Shown here: piece after piece, positions 20,205 through 33,179 of the stretch
Numbering within the stretch: the first letter of the stretch is position 1
Layout: every line of letters starts with the position of its first letter
NCBI GenBank assembly: GCA_024516035.1
Contig: CM044964.1
Coordinates: 1,634,784-1,698,783, forward strand
Direction of reading: 5' to 3'
DNA: 64,000 bases
From: Bactericera cockerelli
Lineage: Eukaryota > Arthropoda > Insecta > Hemiptera > Triozidae
The notes under the pieces: generated by a model
Told to the model about the DNA's origin: nothing
The model's database searches: none
Seen by the model: the letters and a program-made list of their open reading frames with translations, nothing else
Position numbers and translations under genes: made by a program

Positions 20205-23200
20205 GTAAGTATATACGATTTATGCTATCTTTACTATTACTTTGGTTGGGTGTTTTTTTGCACTGTTTTTAAATTTAAAAATTACATAATATTTGGGTTG
20301 GTAGAAGAGATTGTCATAGGCAATACCCCACCCTTTAATTAAGACACATTTTTTTGTACTGTATATAATTTATTTTATCTATTTTTTTCCTTTTTATTTT
20401 TTTTTCATAGGTAGATTGTTTCCATTTTTTCTTTTTTGTAATCATTTTTACAAAGATCATTACAATTACAAATTTTTTTTCACATTCTTCACCCACTAAA
20501 CAGATTTGTAAAGGAGATTCTTACCCCGTAACAAATGGTTTTCCCTCCTCGAGCATTGCCCAACCGTAAAAAAAATTGTAAAAGAAATCTCACTTTTCAT
20601 AGCAAATCTAAAAACCTCCCCCTGTACAATTGTTGAAATTTAGATTTGAAACCTTTAACTTTAAACGTACCATTCAATGAAAGAAAGAACGTTTGCAGAT
20701 GAGTTCAGACTCAATAATTTGGCCTTTATGTATTTTTGGGGGGGAAACCGACTGAGTACCTTGATTGAAAGAAAGGCGGTCTTAAAGAGGAAAATGAATT
20801 AAAATTTATACTAGGTCCTAACTAAAGGGCGGAGTTATTTCCTGTGGCAATCTCTTCCACCCAACCCTTTACGCCCCACCTCGCCTAAAGTAGCTTGATC
20901 GGTAGGTATAAGGCGGCGGATTGAAACCCGGAGGTCGGTGCTTCAAGTCCCGGATTAAGCGTACATTTAATAAAGGGGAGTTTGGTAATTTTGAATTTTC
21001 CGAAAAAGATTAACCAAATATGATAATTTTTTTTTATGAGGGCTGAAAAAATCTTGAGGTTTTTTTTTCCTTGCTTAAAGTTTCTTTAACACGAACCGGT
21101 TCTCAAACCCCTCACCCAGCCTAGGTTGGAGCCAGCACCCCCGAGGATCCAAATTGGAGGGGGTCACGCCCAATTCCTAACCTAGTGGACGTTGACCTTA
21201 TTTGAAAACACGTTGATTTTACTTTAGTCAAATTGTCACCCCGGTATCCGATTATCAAAAGAGAAAGAAATAAAAAACATTATAAATCTTAACCTCAAAA
21301 TGACGAAATTTAAAAATGAATTTTTTATACCCTTAGACGACCGGGTGTACCACCGATGGTAAAAGCACGTTCTTTCGGAATGGACCGGGTGTACCACCGG
21401 TGGTACAACAATGTCGGAGAGCCGTATTTCGCCGGTCCCACAAGATAATTCACGAAAAAACCATGCGGTCCCGTCTAGGTGTTAAAAAAAATTCCAAATG
21501 TCGATTCTATTTTTTAATAAAAAAATTCACATTAAGATGTCAAAAATAAATACATTTGGGGGAAAAAGGAAGATTTTTTTTTTTATGAAAAGTGGATTTG
21601 GAAATTTAACATCTCAGCACATGGAGATAACCAATTTAAAGTGTAATTTAAAGGGAATTTCAAACGAATAAAGATACAAGGGATAAAATTTATTTTCAAC
21701 AGGACAGGGGCTTGGTTTATGTAAATGAAAATGATTTTTTTTCTTTTTTTTGTGCCCGGATTTCATAAAAAAAAGTAGAAATAGGACGGGGGGAGGGGTG
21801 GAGAGAAGAAGAGAGCGGAGTTCCTCAGTTGGGCCAAAATCTCTTTTAAAAAAGGTCACTGAAACCCTGCGAAGGGTTTTAAAAAAAATCCACCCTTTTG
21901 GGCCATTTGGAAAAAAATATGAGTCAGGTATTTTTTCATTCAGTGGTATCACAAGTAAAAGGGGTTCAGAGTGGGGTTTTTTTTAAAAAAATTATAGAAT
22001 ACATAATTTATGGCCATGTCTTGGGTGTGATTAGTTTAAAAAAAATCATATGCAAGGACGCGGATGTGTTCGAATTATTCTGGTTCGGTAGAAAAATATC
22101 TTCTTGTTATTAGGTAGCAAAATTATAAAATGCTAACCGAAGTCTTGGTCTACTGGTTCACTTAGTATTTTATCGAAAATCCATGCAAAAACAATTAGGC
22201 GACCTTTTTCCATTGTTGCCCCAAGTGAGAAATTTTCATTATCCCAAGTGATGGTTTTTTCATTGGCCCAAGTGATGGTTTTTTCTAAGGTTTTGGGTCT
22301 ATTGTTGGCCCATCTGATATGCAGCGAAGAGAGGAGAGAAAATGAGGAGAGGGACAAAAAGAAGGATAAGAGAGAAGAAGGAATAATACGTGTACAGGGT
22401 GAGACTAATATTGCCAGCCTCCGTGGGCGTAATGGTTGTGACTACTGCCCGTAGTCCAGAGTTCCCGAGTTCAACTCACGGCTGGGGCAGACTTTTCGAA
22501 GAAAATTCTGTTCCATCCAAACACGTGAGGCTGGCCCTACCCAGGCTGGGTGAGGTTAATGTGGGTAGCTGGTACATTTCCCAGCGAATGGAGGGTAAAA
22601 CCCCCGTCCTAATCCAGGACGTTAAATCAAATAAAATCGTTGGCGTTAGAGGAAGGGCATCCAGCCGTAAAAAATGTGCCAAAACCAATCAACCTCAACC
22701 ATGAGGGTTGAACAACGTCGACCTGCTTGAGCGGGATAAGACAGAGTAAAAGAAGAAGAAGAAGAGGGTGAGACAATATTATCGAGGACTAGGTTAACCC
22801 AGATAACGCGGTGAAATTTTTTGTTTTATTTTTTTTGGAGTGATTATAAATTGAGTCCTGAATCAAAATAAGTGCTGTCAACTTATCACTCGGACTCAAA
22901 ACAAAGAGCTTAAGGTGTCGCCAACTAACCTCAACAAGCTGGTTAATTAGAAAAAAAACCACCATGTAGTAACTTTTCACCAGATGGGGCTGGACGTCCT
23001 TCCAGAAGGACGTCAGCCCATCTGGGTTAACAGGCGCGGCCGGTGCTAAGAAACTGCGGAACTCCAGGGACCCCCAGAGAAAAGAAAAAAAGAGGATTTT
23101 CTCAAGTCAAGTTTGTACACAAGGAAAATCATCACAATTTATAGAATAGATTTGAAAGTGCTGAGGATTCGATACACATCCTTCATCTCCATCTGTTCCA

Positions 23201-23845
23201 TTGAAGCTTTATCAATTGGATGTTCAATTTTTTTTTTTCTGCATGTTACCATTGTTACCTATATACCTAAACTTATTTTTAAATAATAAAAAAAATATTT
23301 TGGAAAGCCGGACTGAATAGTCAGGTGACAGATGTGTCACACGATCGAGAAGTTCTCAAAATTTATAGCGCATAATTATTATGTTGGCATAGTAAACAAA
23401 CTCAAACTCTTTAGATACTGAAAGGGCGACTCTAAAATCCCATTTTAGTCCAGTTTATGGTGACCCCAAAGAATTTCCCACTGGCTGCGCCTGGTTTTGT
23501 AAATATTTTGTTTGAAAAGTCAAGGTGAGAGGTGTGTGAAGATAGCACCCGACATTGTAGCTATAAATTATGTACCACCTACTAAAATTATGTACTAATT
23601 ATGTACTTTAGGAACAACAAACCCCGAATTTTGTACTCCAACCGTAACCGAGGAGATGAGGGATTTTACATAATTCTACCCTTTATTAATCTTAAGATAC
23701 AGGGTGGAAGTGATGGAACACGTGCTCGGGCTTTGGGGTGAGTTTTATTGCTCACCCTGTATACGAAAGATGGGAAGACATTATTGTAAAGAGATCGAGT
23801 TAGAGAGGGAAAAAAGATTAAAAGAAAGGGGGGAAGATAAATGTT

Positions 23846-23880
<35 letters not shown>

Positions 23881-23908
23881 GGACAGAGAGAGAGAGAGAC
23901 AGAGAGAG

Positions 23909-23978
<70 letters not shown>

Positions 23979-26900
23979 GAGAGGAGAGAGACGGAGATTA
24001 GAGAATGAGGACAGAGAGAAAAAAGAGGAGGTTGAGATAGGGAGACAAATATTAGAGAGGGGTAGTAGGGAGGGAGAAAATAAGGAGGTAGAGAGAGGGA
24101 ATTAATAATAGGGAGAGAGATAAATATAGACAGGGGAGTAGAGAAAGAGATAGAAAGAAAAAGGAGAGAGAGAACTGGTAGGAATTCAAGAATGGGTAGA
24201 GAGGTGAGAGAAATAGAAAGATGAGAGAGAGAGAGACAGAAAGAGGGGTTTACGGGAGAGAGAGAGAGAAAAAAGAATGAGATTCGAATTGAATGAATTT
24301 TTTTTGTCTAAGTGAATGAATCGCGGTTTCTGCTGAAGCAGTTAGGCAACACATGAGACTTATTTTATGAAAAGGGGAGAGAGAATATAAGATAAAAAAA
24401 AGGGAGAGAGGAAAAAAGAGATGAAAGGAGGGGTAGAGAAAACTGAGGGACAAAGAGAAAGAGAGACTTGTAAAATCCCAAATATCGCTTTCAACCGTCC
24501 AATTACGTGTTTTTTTCAAGATGAGTGAAATAGGTAACCTATATGACAGTTTAAAAACTGCAACAATGGGGCAAGGACTTCGATTGTTATAGACATCTCT
24601 TTAAATAAATGTTCATTAAAAAAAAAAAAAAAAGTGCAACCAAATTTTTAAAAAAAAATTTGTCGGCGCGGAGGTTTGAACCGGGACCTTCCGCATGGCA
24701 GCGAGGTTGCCTAACCACTGAGCTATGGTAATAGTTTAGATTTTATCTTGAACGACCGACCTCCAGGGTTACAAGTCCGCAGCCTTATCGATCAAGCTAC
24801 TGAGGTCGGTCTAGTAGATATAACATTCTGGGATACCCCATGTACGATTTATTATACTTTTCCACGCTTTAGATAATTAGGTAAAATGACACCTATTAAT
24901 ACCTAAAAAAAAATCCCTTGGCTTAGCGGTGGGCATACTCGGCTTGCACTCCAAGTGGACCGGGTTCGAATCCCGGCGGGGTCGGATTTTTTATTGGCTC
25001 TGTGCTTTGGATGTCCGGGCCTACCCTAGGCCTCGTGAGGACAAAATGTTGGTAGTTGTAGAGTGGACAGTGGTGGCATTACGAGATTGATATTGGAATA
25101 TAATGGTTGGTCAGAGATATTATATGCATAAGCATTAGTTCTCGTACTGCCGATGCTACCCACTAAAAAAATATGACGTAGTAACACAAATAACTAGCTC
25201 TTATCTTACCTTAATACCTAAAAATATTCCCTGGCCCTGAAAAACTAAGTGATCATAATTATTACTCGGATGATATCATTGAATCTTGCAAGTTAATGAA
25301 TCCTTTTTATATTCTTAGGTAGGTATTTAATTTAAATTTTAAATTAAGTCTCTGTGCAATCATGCAATGGTGGTAATATTATTTCTTTTTTAAATATGCA
25401 GTGAGTTTTTCCGTGGTATTTTTCAGCAGCATATTATACATAGGTAGGTACCTACTTATGATTGATAATAATTATTCTTTGTTCAATTCTTAATTAAATT
25501 TGTTATTATTAGGTATATGAGGTGTAACTTGCAAAATAATTACATCTATTAGGTAGGTACCTAATTAAATAATCATAAAATAAATTTAAATTAAGTCTTA
25601 TTATGTAATAACGTATACCTATTATTACATTTACCAACCAGTTACGCACATTATGGCCAGCCTCCGTGACATGGACGGTTGAGACTACTACGCGTAGTCC
25701 AGAGTTCCCGAGTTCGATCCCGGTTCGGGCGACTTTTCGGACGAAAATTCTGTTCCATCCAAACACTTGAGGCTGGCATTACCGGGGGCCTACCCAAGCT
25801 GGGTGAGGTTAATGGGGTAGCTGGTACGAAAAGTAGTCAGGACGGTGGATGACTACTTCAAATACGTAAGAATTAGAATCAACTGATCACAATAGATCTA
25901 AATAGAGGTCGGGTGTGATAATTGGTGCTTCTCTTGTGGAACTCCAATCATTCTATATAATAATAAAAATAGGTCTACCTATCTCTTTATTCTAAATTGT
26001 GCGCAAATTCTTGTGATAGCACATTCGAAAACATTTTGCTCCGGCTCCAACTGACTATGAGCCTCTTTTTACTTTTCCAAATTATTTTTACATTATGCTT
26101 TATAATAATAATAATAATAAATAATAAAAAAATCATTAAAATCGCCTTATTTATACTGCCCGATTAAGACTTTTTAAGTCCCATTATTCCAGCAGTAAGC
26201 CCAAGACGTATTAATATGTGGTAAAAATCCCGAATGGGGAGGATAACTTGTCTTGTCCCGGCTGGGTTTCGAACCCGCGACCTCTGGAATCTCTGGTTTC
26301 ACACATGTGCCGCCTTTACCACTGAGCTTTACCACTAATAATATGTTTCTTAGTGTCATTTATATCACAATTTTTTTTGGGTTAGCGTAGAATTATAGGA
26401 CTTTTCCGTATCTTTAATAAACCCAATATCTTATTCTTGCCTATAATTCTTCTACTCTTTCTTCCTCACGAGGTATGAGTGGGACCCCGAACACCAAAGT
26501 AGAGCAGAGAAAATCCTCCCCCGCTGGGGATCGAAACCCAGGTCACCATGCGTGCATGATTGCCTAGCGCACTCACTCACTCGGCCTCGGTGACTATTAC
26601 ATTATGCTTTATACTCTGGTAGTGCCGCCATGGTCGTTACACATACAATTAACTACTCATTTTTCCTCACGAGGTAAGAGTGGATCCTGGAAATCTCACT
26701 AAATAATAGGGACTTACATCTGAAAGGACTCATTTAGTCCTAATCAGGCAGTATAAATAACGCGATTATTTATGTACGACGTAAAATAAAGTTTTTACCA
26801 CTTTTCTATGTACAAATCTATGTACAAAATCCCAGGGCTATGTATGTTTACATACCTAATAAGATATATACGAGTTATCCTCGACAGGTAAAAAAATTAA

Positions 26901-29900
26901 GGGGGGGAAGGGGGTTTGGGGGGAGGGGGGGAGGCGACCTTCCCAGCGAAGAATTTACCGCGATGCTAGCTTAATGTGACCGGCTTACCTTGGATGAGCA
27001 AATGAGAATGATAAATGTTTCCGATTTGAGTGGTTACCTGGTTAAGTGGTTACCTATCTTGATGGAAATCTACCGACGCGTGAGTACTGAGTGGTTATCT
27101 TTGTGAAAATCTGGAAGTAGCTATGTATGAAATGGTAGGTTTGATAGGTGGTACATACGTATGAATACACGCTCTCATCTGAATCATGATTGATGTCTGT
27201 CCCGGTAGCTCAGTGGTAAAGGCGGCACTCTGTAGATCCAAAGACTCCAGAGGTCGTGGGTTCGAAACCCACCTGGGACATGACATGTTATACTCCCATT
27301 TGGGATTTTTACCACACCTAATAATAATTATGTCTTGGGCTTACTGCTGGAATAATGGGACTTTCATAATACTAATCGGGCAGTATAAATAAGGCGATAT
27401 TATTATTACTCCGAGCCAGCGTCGATGGCGCGTTGTATGCACCGATTCTCGTAAGATCACCGAAGTTAAGCAACGTCCAGCGAGGCGAAGACTTCATGAT
27501 GCTGGCATTTCGGCCCTACTACCCAGGCTGGAAGTCCAGACGCTTTGAGTTAGAGCGCAGACGTCGTGAGGAAAAGGGGGGTTTTTAGAGTTTGGCCGTA
27601 CGGTGTAGGATAGGTGAGGGAACCTCGAGTCCATGACAAGAGGAATGCCTGCGGCGTTCTCAGTATCGGAGGTCTGAGCTGTTGTCTTCAAACTCTGGAG
27701 GCAAAAAAAAAAATCCCAGGCTGGATGAGGTGGGTAGCAGGTTTGTGAGTTTCCTGCGAATGGAGGGTTACATATATGGGAGAAAGATAAGGGAGATATA
27801 TTTATATTATTATTATTATTACCACAATACTTATTTCTAAAGTAGTAGTAGTATTTTAGTAAAGAAAGTATATCATCATTGGGTAGCGTCATCGTGAACG
27901 ATGGTAGCCAGACAGTGGAGGAATGATCGAGCACTTCTACCACTGCCTTTACAAGGAGGCTAATAATTGACAAGGGCCCCCAGAACCAAGCCAATGCTGG
28001 TCTATCCCTATTTATAGTCCCCCAGCCAGACTGCTGGTCTACTCCCTGTTTATGTTTATAGTCCCCCAGCTAGACTGCTGGTCTGGTTGGGGGACTATAA
28101 GAAAGTATAAATAAGTAATTAAAATTACCAAAATGAGTGAATGTGTTTGGGTAATATGTTTTAAATTGTATTTGCCCGGGGGCTCACTACTTTAATACAG
28201 ATGTTAGAAAGTAGGTATTTAAATCGGTTATTTTTTTTTTTTTAGCTCAGACATCGAACTTATTATTTCTCAGGTGAAAGGCAGTTGATGTTTCTTTCAC
28301 TCCGTCTGGCAAGTGTCACGTGCCACGGCGATTCTATGTTGCATACAATATTTCATTTTTATATACCTAGTAATATCCTTCAGTCCTATGCAATACTAGA
28401 CATGTACATGTATGTATGTAGGTACATATTTCTGTACAATGTACATGAATATGTCTTCACTATATGTAGGACTGTAGGTAGTGTAGTTACAGTAGACTAC
28501 AGAGTGTGGATAGAGCCTACCTAAAATAAACCTATTTAGTACAACTTTTTAGAAAAAAAGTAAAAATTACATTATTTTTAGTTAGGCTTTCAAAGGTGTT
28601 GGGTGGAAGAGATTGCCACAGGCAATAACCCCGCCCTTTTTTGGTAGGACATTAGCTTCATGCTCTTTTTTGTTCTGGTTTCTTTGTTCAAACTATTTAT
28701 TTTTTCCTTTAATTTCTTTGTATTTTACTGTATGTAATTTTTAATTGGTCTAACGTCGCTTTCAAAGGGGAGGGAATTAATTTAATAGAACGGAATCAAT
28801 AGACGTTTTTCTTGTACCTCTGTGGACTTAAGTCTAGATTTTGCCTATTGTTTTAAATGGGGAAACAAATGCTTCAGTCCGAGCTTGTGATCTCGACTTT
28901 GTTTTTAAAGCCCTTGGAGTCAAAGGAATTTAAAATATTTTTTTCATAAATTAAGAACAAATAATGGTAAAAATTAAATATAAAAATTGACAATATTAAT
29001 AATATAAACAAGAAAAAAAATAAACAAATATATACCTATGTCCTAACTAAAGGGTCCTAACTATAGATAGGACATTCTAAAGGGCGGGGTTATTGCCTGT
29101 GGCAATCTCTTCCACCCAACCCATTTCCTTTGTGAAGGACGTGGTCTAGTTCAAGTAAGCTTAAACTCCTCCACAAGCAAAATATGGTAGATATATTTGT
29201 CTACCATGTGTATTTGGGAAGACTGAAACTAGCTCCCCAAATTTCCAACTTAGTAAGAAAATTTAAATATAAATTTTTAATGTTTTTTTCAAGTTGGGGT
29301 TTGGCTGTGGGGTAATGACCCGCACCAGTAGTAGCATACCTATTGTGCAACCAGACAGCAGTCTTCTAAATATAAACTAACACAAAACGAAAATCATCAA
29401 CACACTTACCTAACATGGAGATTATCGCAAGACAAGAAGGAGGAATCAATAATAATAATAACTCTTTATTGACAAGAATAATATTGACAAAGACGCCCCG
29501 GAAAGAGGAAATAAGAAAATGAGTAATAATAATAATAATACCGTGTCTGTAAGATAGGCATTGATACCTAAATCACGGTGGTGAGAGGATTATATGGACG
29601 CCCAGATCCAATGTCTAGGCTCCTTTCATGTCCATTGATTCTATTTGGTTTAAACGTCCTGACATGAGGTAGACAAGACGGGGGGGGTTTTACGCTCCAT
29701 TCGCTGGGAATCGTACCAGCTACCCACATTAACCTCACCCAGCCTGAGTAGGGCCGGAATTGCCAGACTCACATGTTCGGGGGGAACAGAATTTTTTTGT
29801 GCGAAAAGTTTGCTCCAACCGGGAATCGAACTCAGGATCTCTGGACTACGGGCAGTAGTCGCAACCGTTACGCCACGGAGGCTAGCTAGTAGAAGAGTGA

Positions 29901-31282
29901 GCGAAATAGATGTAATGAATGGAAAAGCTATTTTCTGGAGGTCATGGGTCCTCGCGGCCTGCTAGTACCGATATACAGTACATACATTATTTTGTGAAGG
30001 GTAGTCCAATAAGGAAGACCACCACCGAATAGTGGACATGTATTAAAGGTGGTCAAGTGGTTGGGTCAGTTCGGCTTCTTTTCAAGATTATTGCGTAGTT
30101 ATAAATAATACTAGGTAATATTGAAATTTATGATATTCATGTTAGCTGATGTTAGCTAGGTATAGACTGGAGAGTGGAGAGTTTCGGTAATCTAAACAGA
30201 CACTCTGTATACTGAACGCAACAGTCACTATGGATACTCATTCGGTCAGGTAGGTGATAACTCACTCCTTTGTCACTGACTGGCTGTTCTCTCTAGTACA
30301 GAGATACTCTGCGGGTGAAAGTGGCTACTCCAGAAACCTGTCGATACGTTTCCATAGAAATCAGTCACTTTGTTTACATAGAAACCAGTCAATACGTTTC
30401 CATAGAAAACCAGTCACTTTGTTTACATAGAAACCGGTCATTACGTTTCCATAGAAACCAGTCGATACGTTTTCATGGAAACCAGTTTCTTTGTTTACAT
30501 ATAAACTAGTCAATACGTTTCCATAGAAACTAGTCAATACGTTTCCATAGAAACCAGTCACTTTGTTTACATAGAAACTAGTCAATACGTTTCCATAGAA
30601 ACTAGTCAATACGTTTCCATAGAAACTAGTCAACACGTTTCCATAGAAACTAGTCAACACGTTTCCATAGAAACGGTCACTCCGTTGCCATGGGGAACCA
30701 GACGGCTCACTATTTTTTTGTTTCTGTTTGATGATTCCATTACTTTCATTTCTATAAGATAAAGAAAGTAAGGTCTCTTGCTTGTGGTCCTTGGTAGATA
30801 TCTAATGCATACTTATGTACCTATGTAGGTACCTATGTAATGTATGTTGTCTTTTATAACATTTTTTTTATGTATAATCTATGTAGTTTCTCGAAGGCGT
30901 TCTCCGCGAAACGACCCTTTCTCTTGATACATCCCTGGTTTCACTGGCCCGCTGGCTCAGTCGTCAAGTCGTCGCATCGGTCTGGTAATCTAGAGGTCAC
31001 GGGTTCGAAACCCAGCTGGGACATGACAAGTTCCCCTCCCATGTGGGATTTTGACCACATAATAATGCGTCTTGCGCTTACTGCTGGAATAATGGGACTT
31101 ATTAGTCCTAGGTTGGGCAGCAAATCAGGCTTCAAGAAAGTGTTATTAATTTATTTATTTTTGCATTTATGTTAACAGCAACCTACGCCGATATCTGCTA
31201 CAGAAACTCCCCGGACTTCAACGAATGTATCAAGAAAACCCTGCAGAGCCTTATCCCCAAGTTCAAAGATGGTAAGTTTTCA

Positions 31283-31315
<33 letters not shown>

Positions 31316-33147
31316 CAACAAATAACTAACAAAAACTTTTATTTATTTACAATTTCATTTAAAAAAATAAAAAAATTTAATCTGTTCATGTTTAAAAGTT
31401 AAGAAAGATGATGTTTATTGAATTCATGCAAGAATAAATAAGTCCATTTAAAACTGGCTCAATCAACTGCAACATTAACTGCAACTATACAAACGTTCAT
31501 AAGTTGTATTAATCAAAACTTTTAACGGGCGTCACCAATAATAAAAAAACGGTGCATTAGGTATGAAATTATATTAGGTAAGTAATATACTAACTTTTAA
31601 GTGTAATATTTAGGTAGGTATGTATGTCTGTATTTATGTACTTGTACCTACTTAACTATGTGCACCTAACAAAGTAGTGCACTGGTAGTCGCGCTAGTCT
31701 GGTAATCCAGGTAGCATAGGGATCCGTTGGTTTGAATCTCACCCAATGCATGAATTTTTCCTCATTAATTTGAGTTTGTGACCACATACCTAATAATAAT
31801 TCTCTGAGGGTCAGGTGGTAGAAAATGCTTTGAGCATTAACCTCGCCTGTCGGTAATCTTCCACTAAAGAGTGTTATTATTGAGAAAGATGATGTTTTTA
31901 AGAAAGATGATTAAGAAAGATGATGTACCTATTATTAAGAAAGAAAGGTGACACACATAAGTTGGTACACTACTTACCTAATATAATTACATACATGCAC
32001 CGTTTTTTTATTTAGATATAAGTGTCTCGATTTAAGAACTCTGAACTTTGTATACATGTAAAGCATATTATATACAAATAAATAAATTACAAAAAAATAA
32101 AAAACTATCAATATAATAATATATAAACGTTGAATATATTTGTAACAACACCTGACATCTAGTGATGTTTGCCTATAGACACAGTAGGTATAGGTATAGT
32201 TTAGTGATTTTGAACATTAATATTGGTGGGTGATTTTCTTTTTTTATATAATTATATACTTTTTTGATGTTTCGTTCAAGTGATGTTTTTAAATAGATGG
32301 TTATGGACAATCTTGCAAGAACCTGTATGTAATGCAAGTAATAAATTGTATGTAGTACCTAATTGTAGTAGGTATGTATCAGAGGTGGTACCTGTGTTTT
32401 TTTTTTTAATGTTATTTCTTTTTGACATCTTAAAGTGAATTTATTACACATTCATGGAATATAATAATATGTTTAGGATTCGAATTTTGATGTAACTTAC
32501 TTTTATGTATTACGTTTACAATAAATGTTAGGTACTTGTTATAAACGTAAAATACATAAAGCTACCCAGGATGCAAGCACTTGATGTTAACAGTATGTGG
32601 TGAGATGGTGACATAAGAACTTTAATAATAATTACGTTTTTAATGTCAAAGAAGTACCCAGACTTTATTTCACAAAGGATGTGGTAGAGAAGATTCAGGT
32701 CACCAGTAATATCCGTAAGTCCTTCTACCCATTACATTGTCCTTAGCACTTATCCTTATTTCTCCGGTGTGCTCATAAGAGTATATGATAGTCAGGTATT
32801 AAGTATATGATAGTTGGGTATTAAATAACAGCACCTACCTTCTTATTATGTCATAATGTGTCATCAAGTTCTCAACACACATATTATTATATCCTTCAGT
32901 AGAATCCCGCTATCTTGAAATTCAAGGGACAGCAAGTGAGCAGTGACAGTACGAGTGGTCGGGATTCCGAATAAGGAGCCAAGTTCAACAAGGGTCGAAG
33001 GATTCTGTTGAGTTAACGGGATTTTCGACCTATCGGGATATTGAGTTAGCGAGATTCTGATAATAACCAACCGAACACAGTGAGGGAGCGAAGCGACCTG
33101 ACTAAGTGAGGTTCTGTTATATCTTGCATATACTGGACGAGGTACCT

Positions 33148-33179
<32 letters not shown>

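Noticed and set aside
27435..27500. 5S rRNA gene
   Set aside because: Only the internal region is 5S-like; the 3' half is SINE body, so it is a 5S-derived SINE.
30315..30660. Repetitive ORFs on both strands (MLTSFYGNV repeats)
   Set aside because: The period equals the 24-bp DNA repeat and both strands are open, so these are repeat artefacts.
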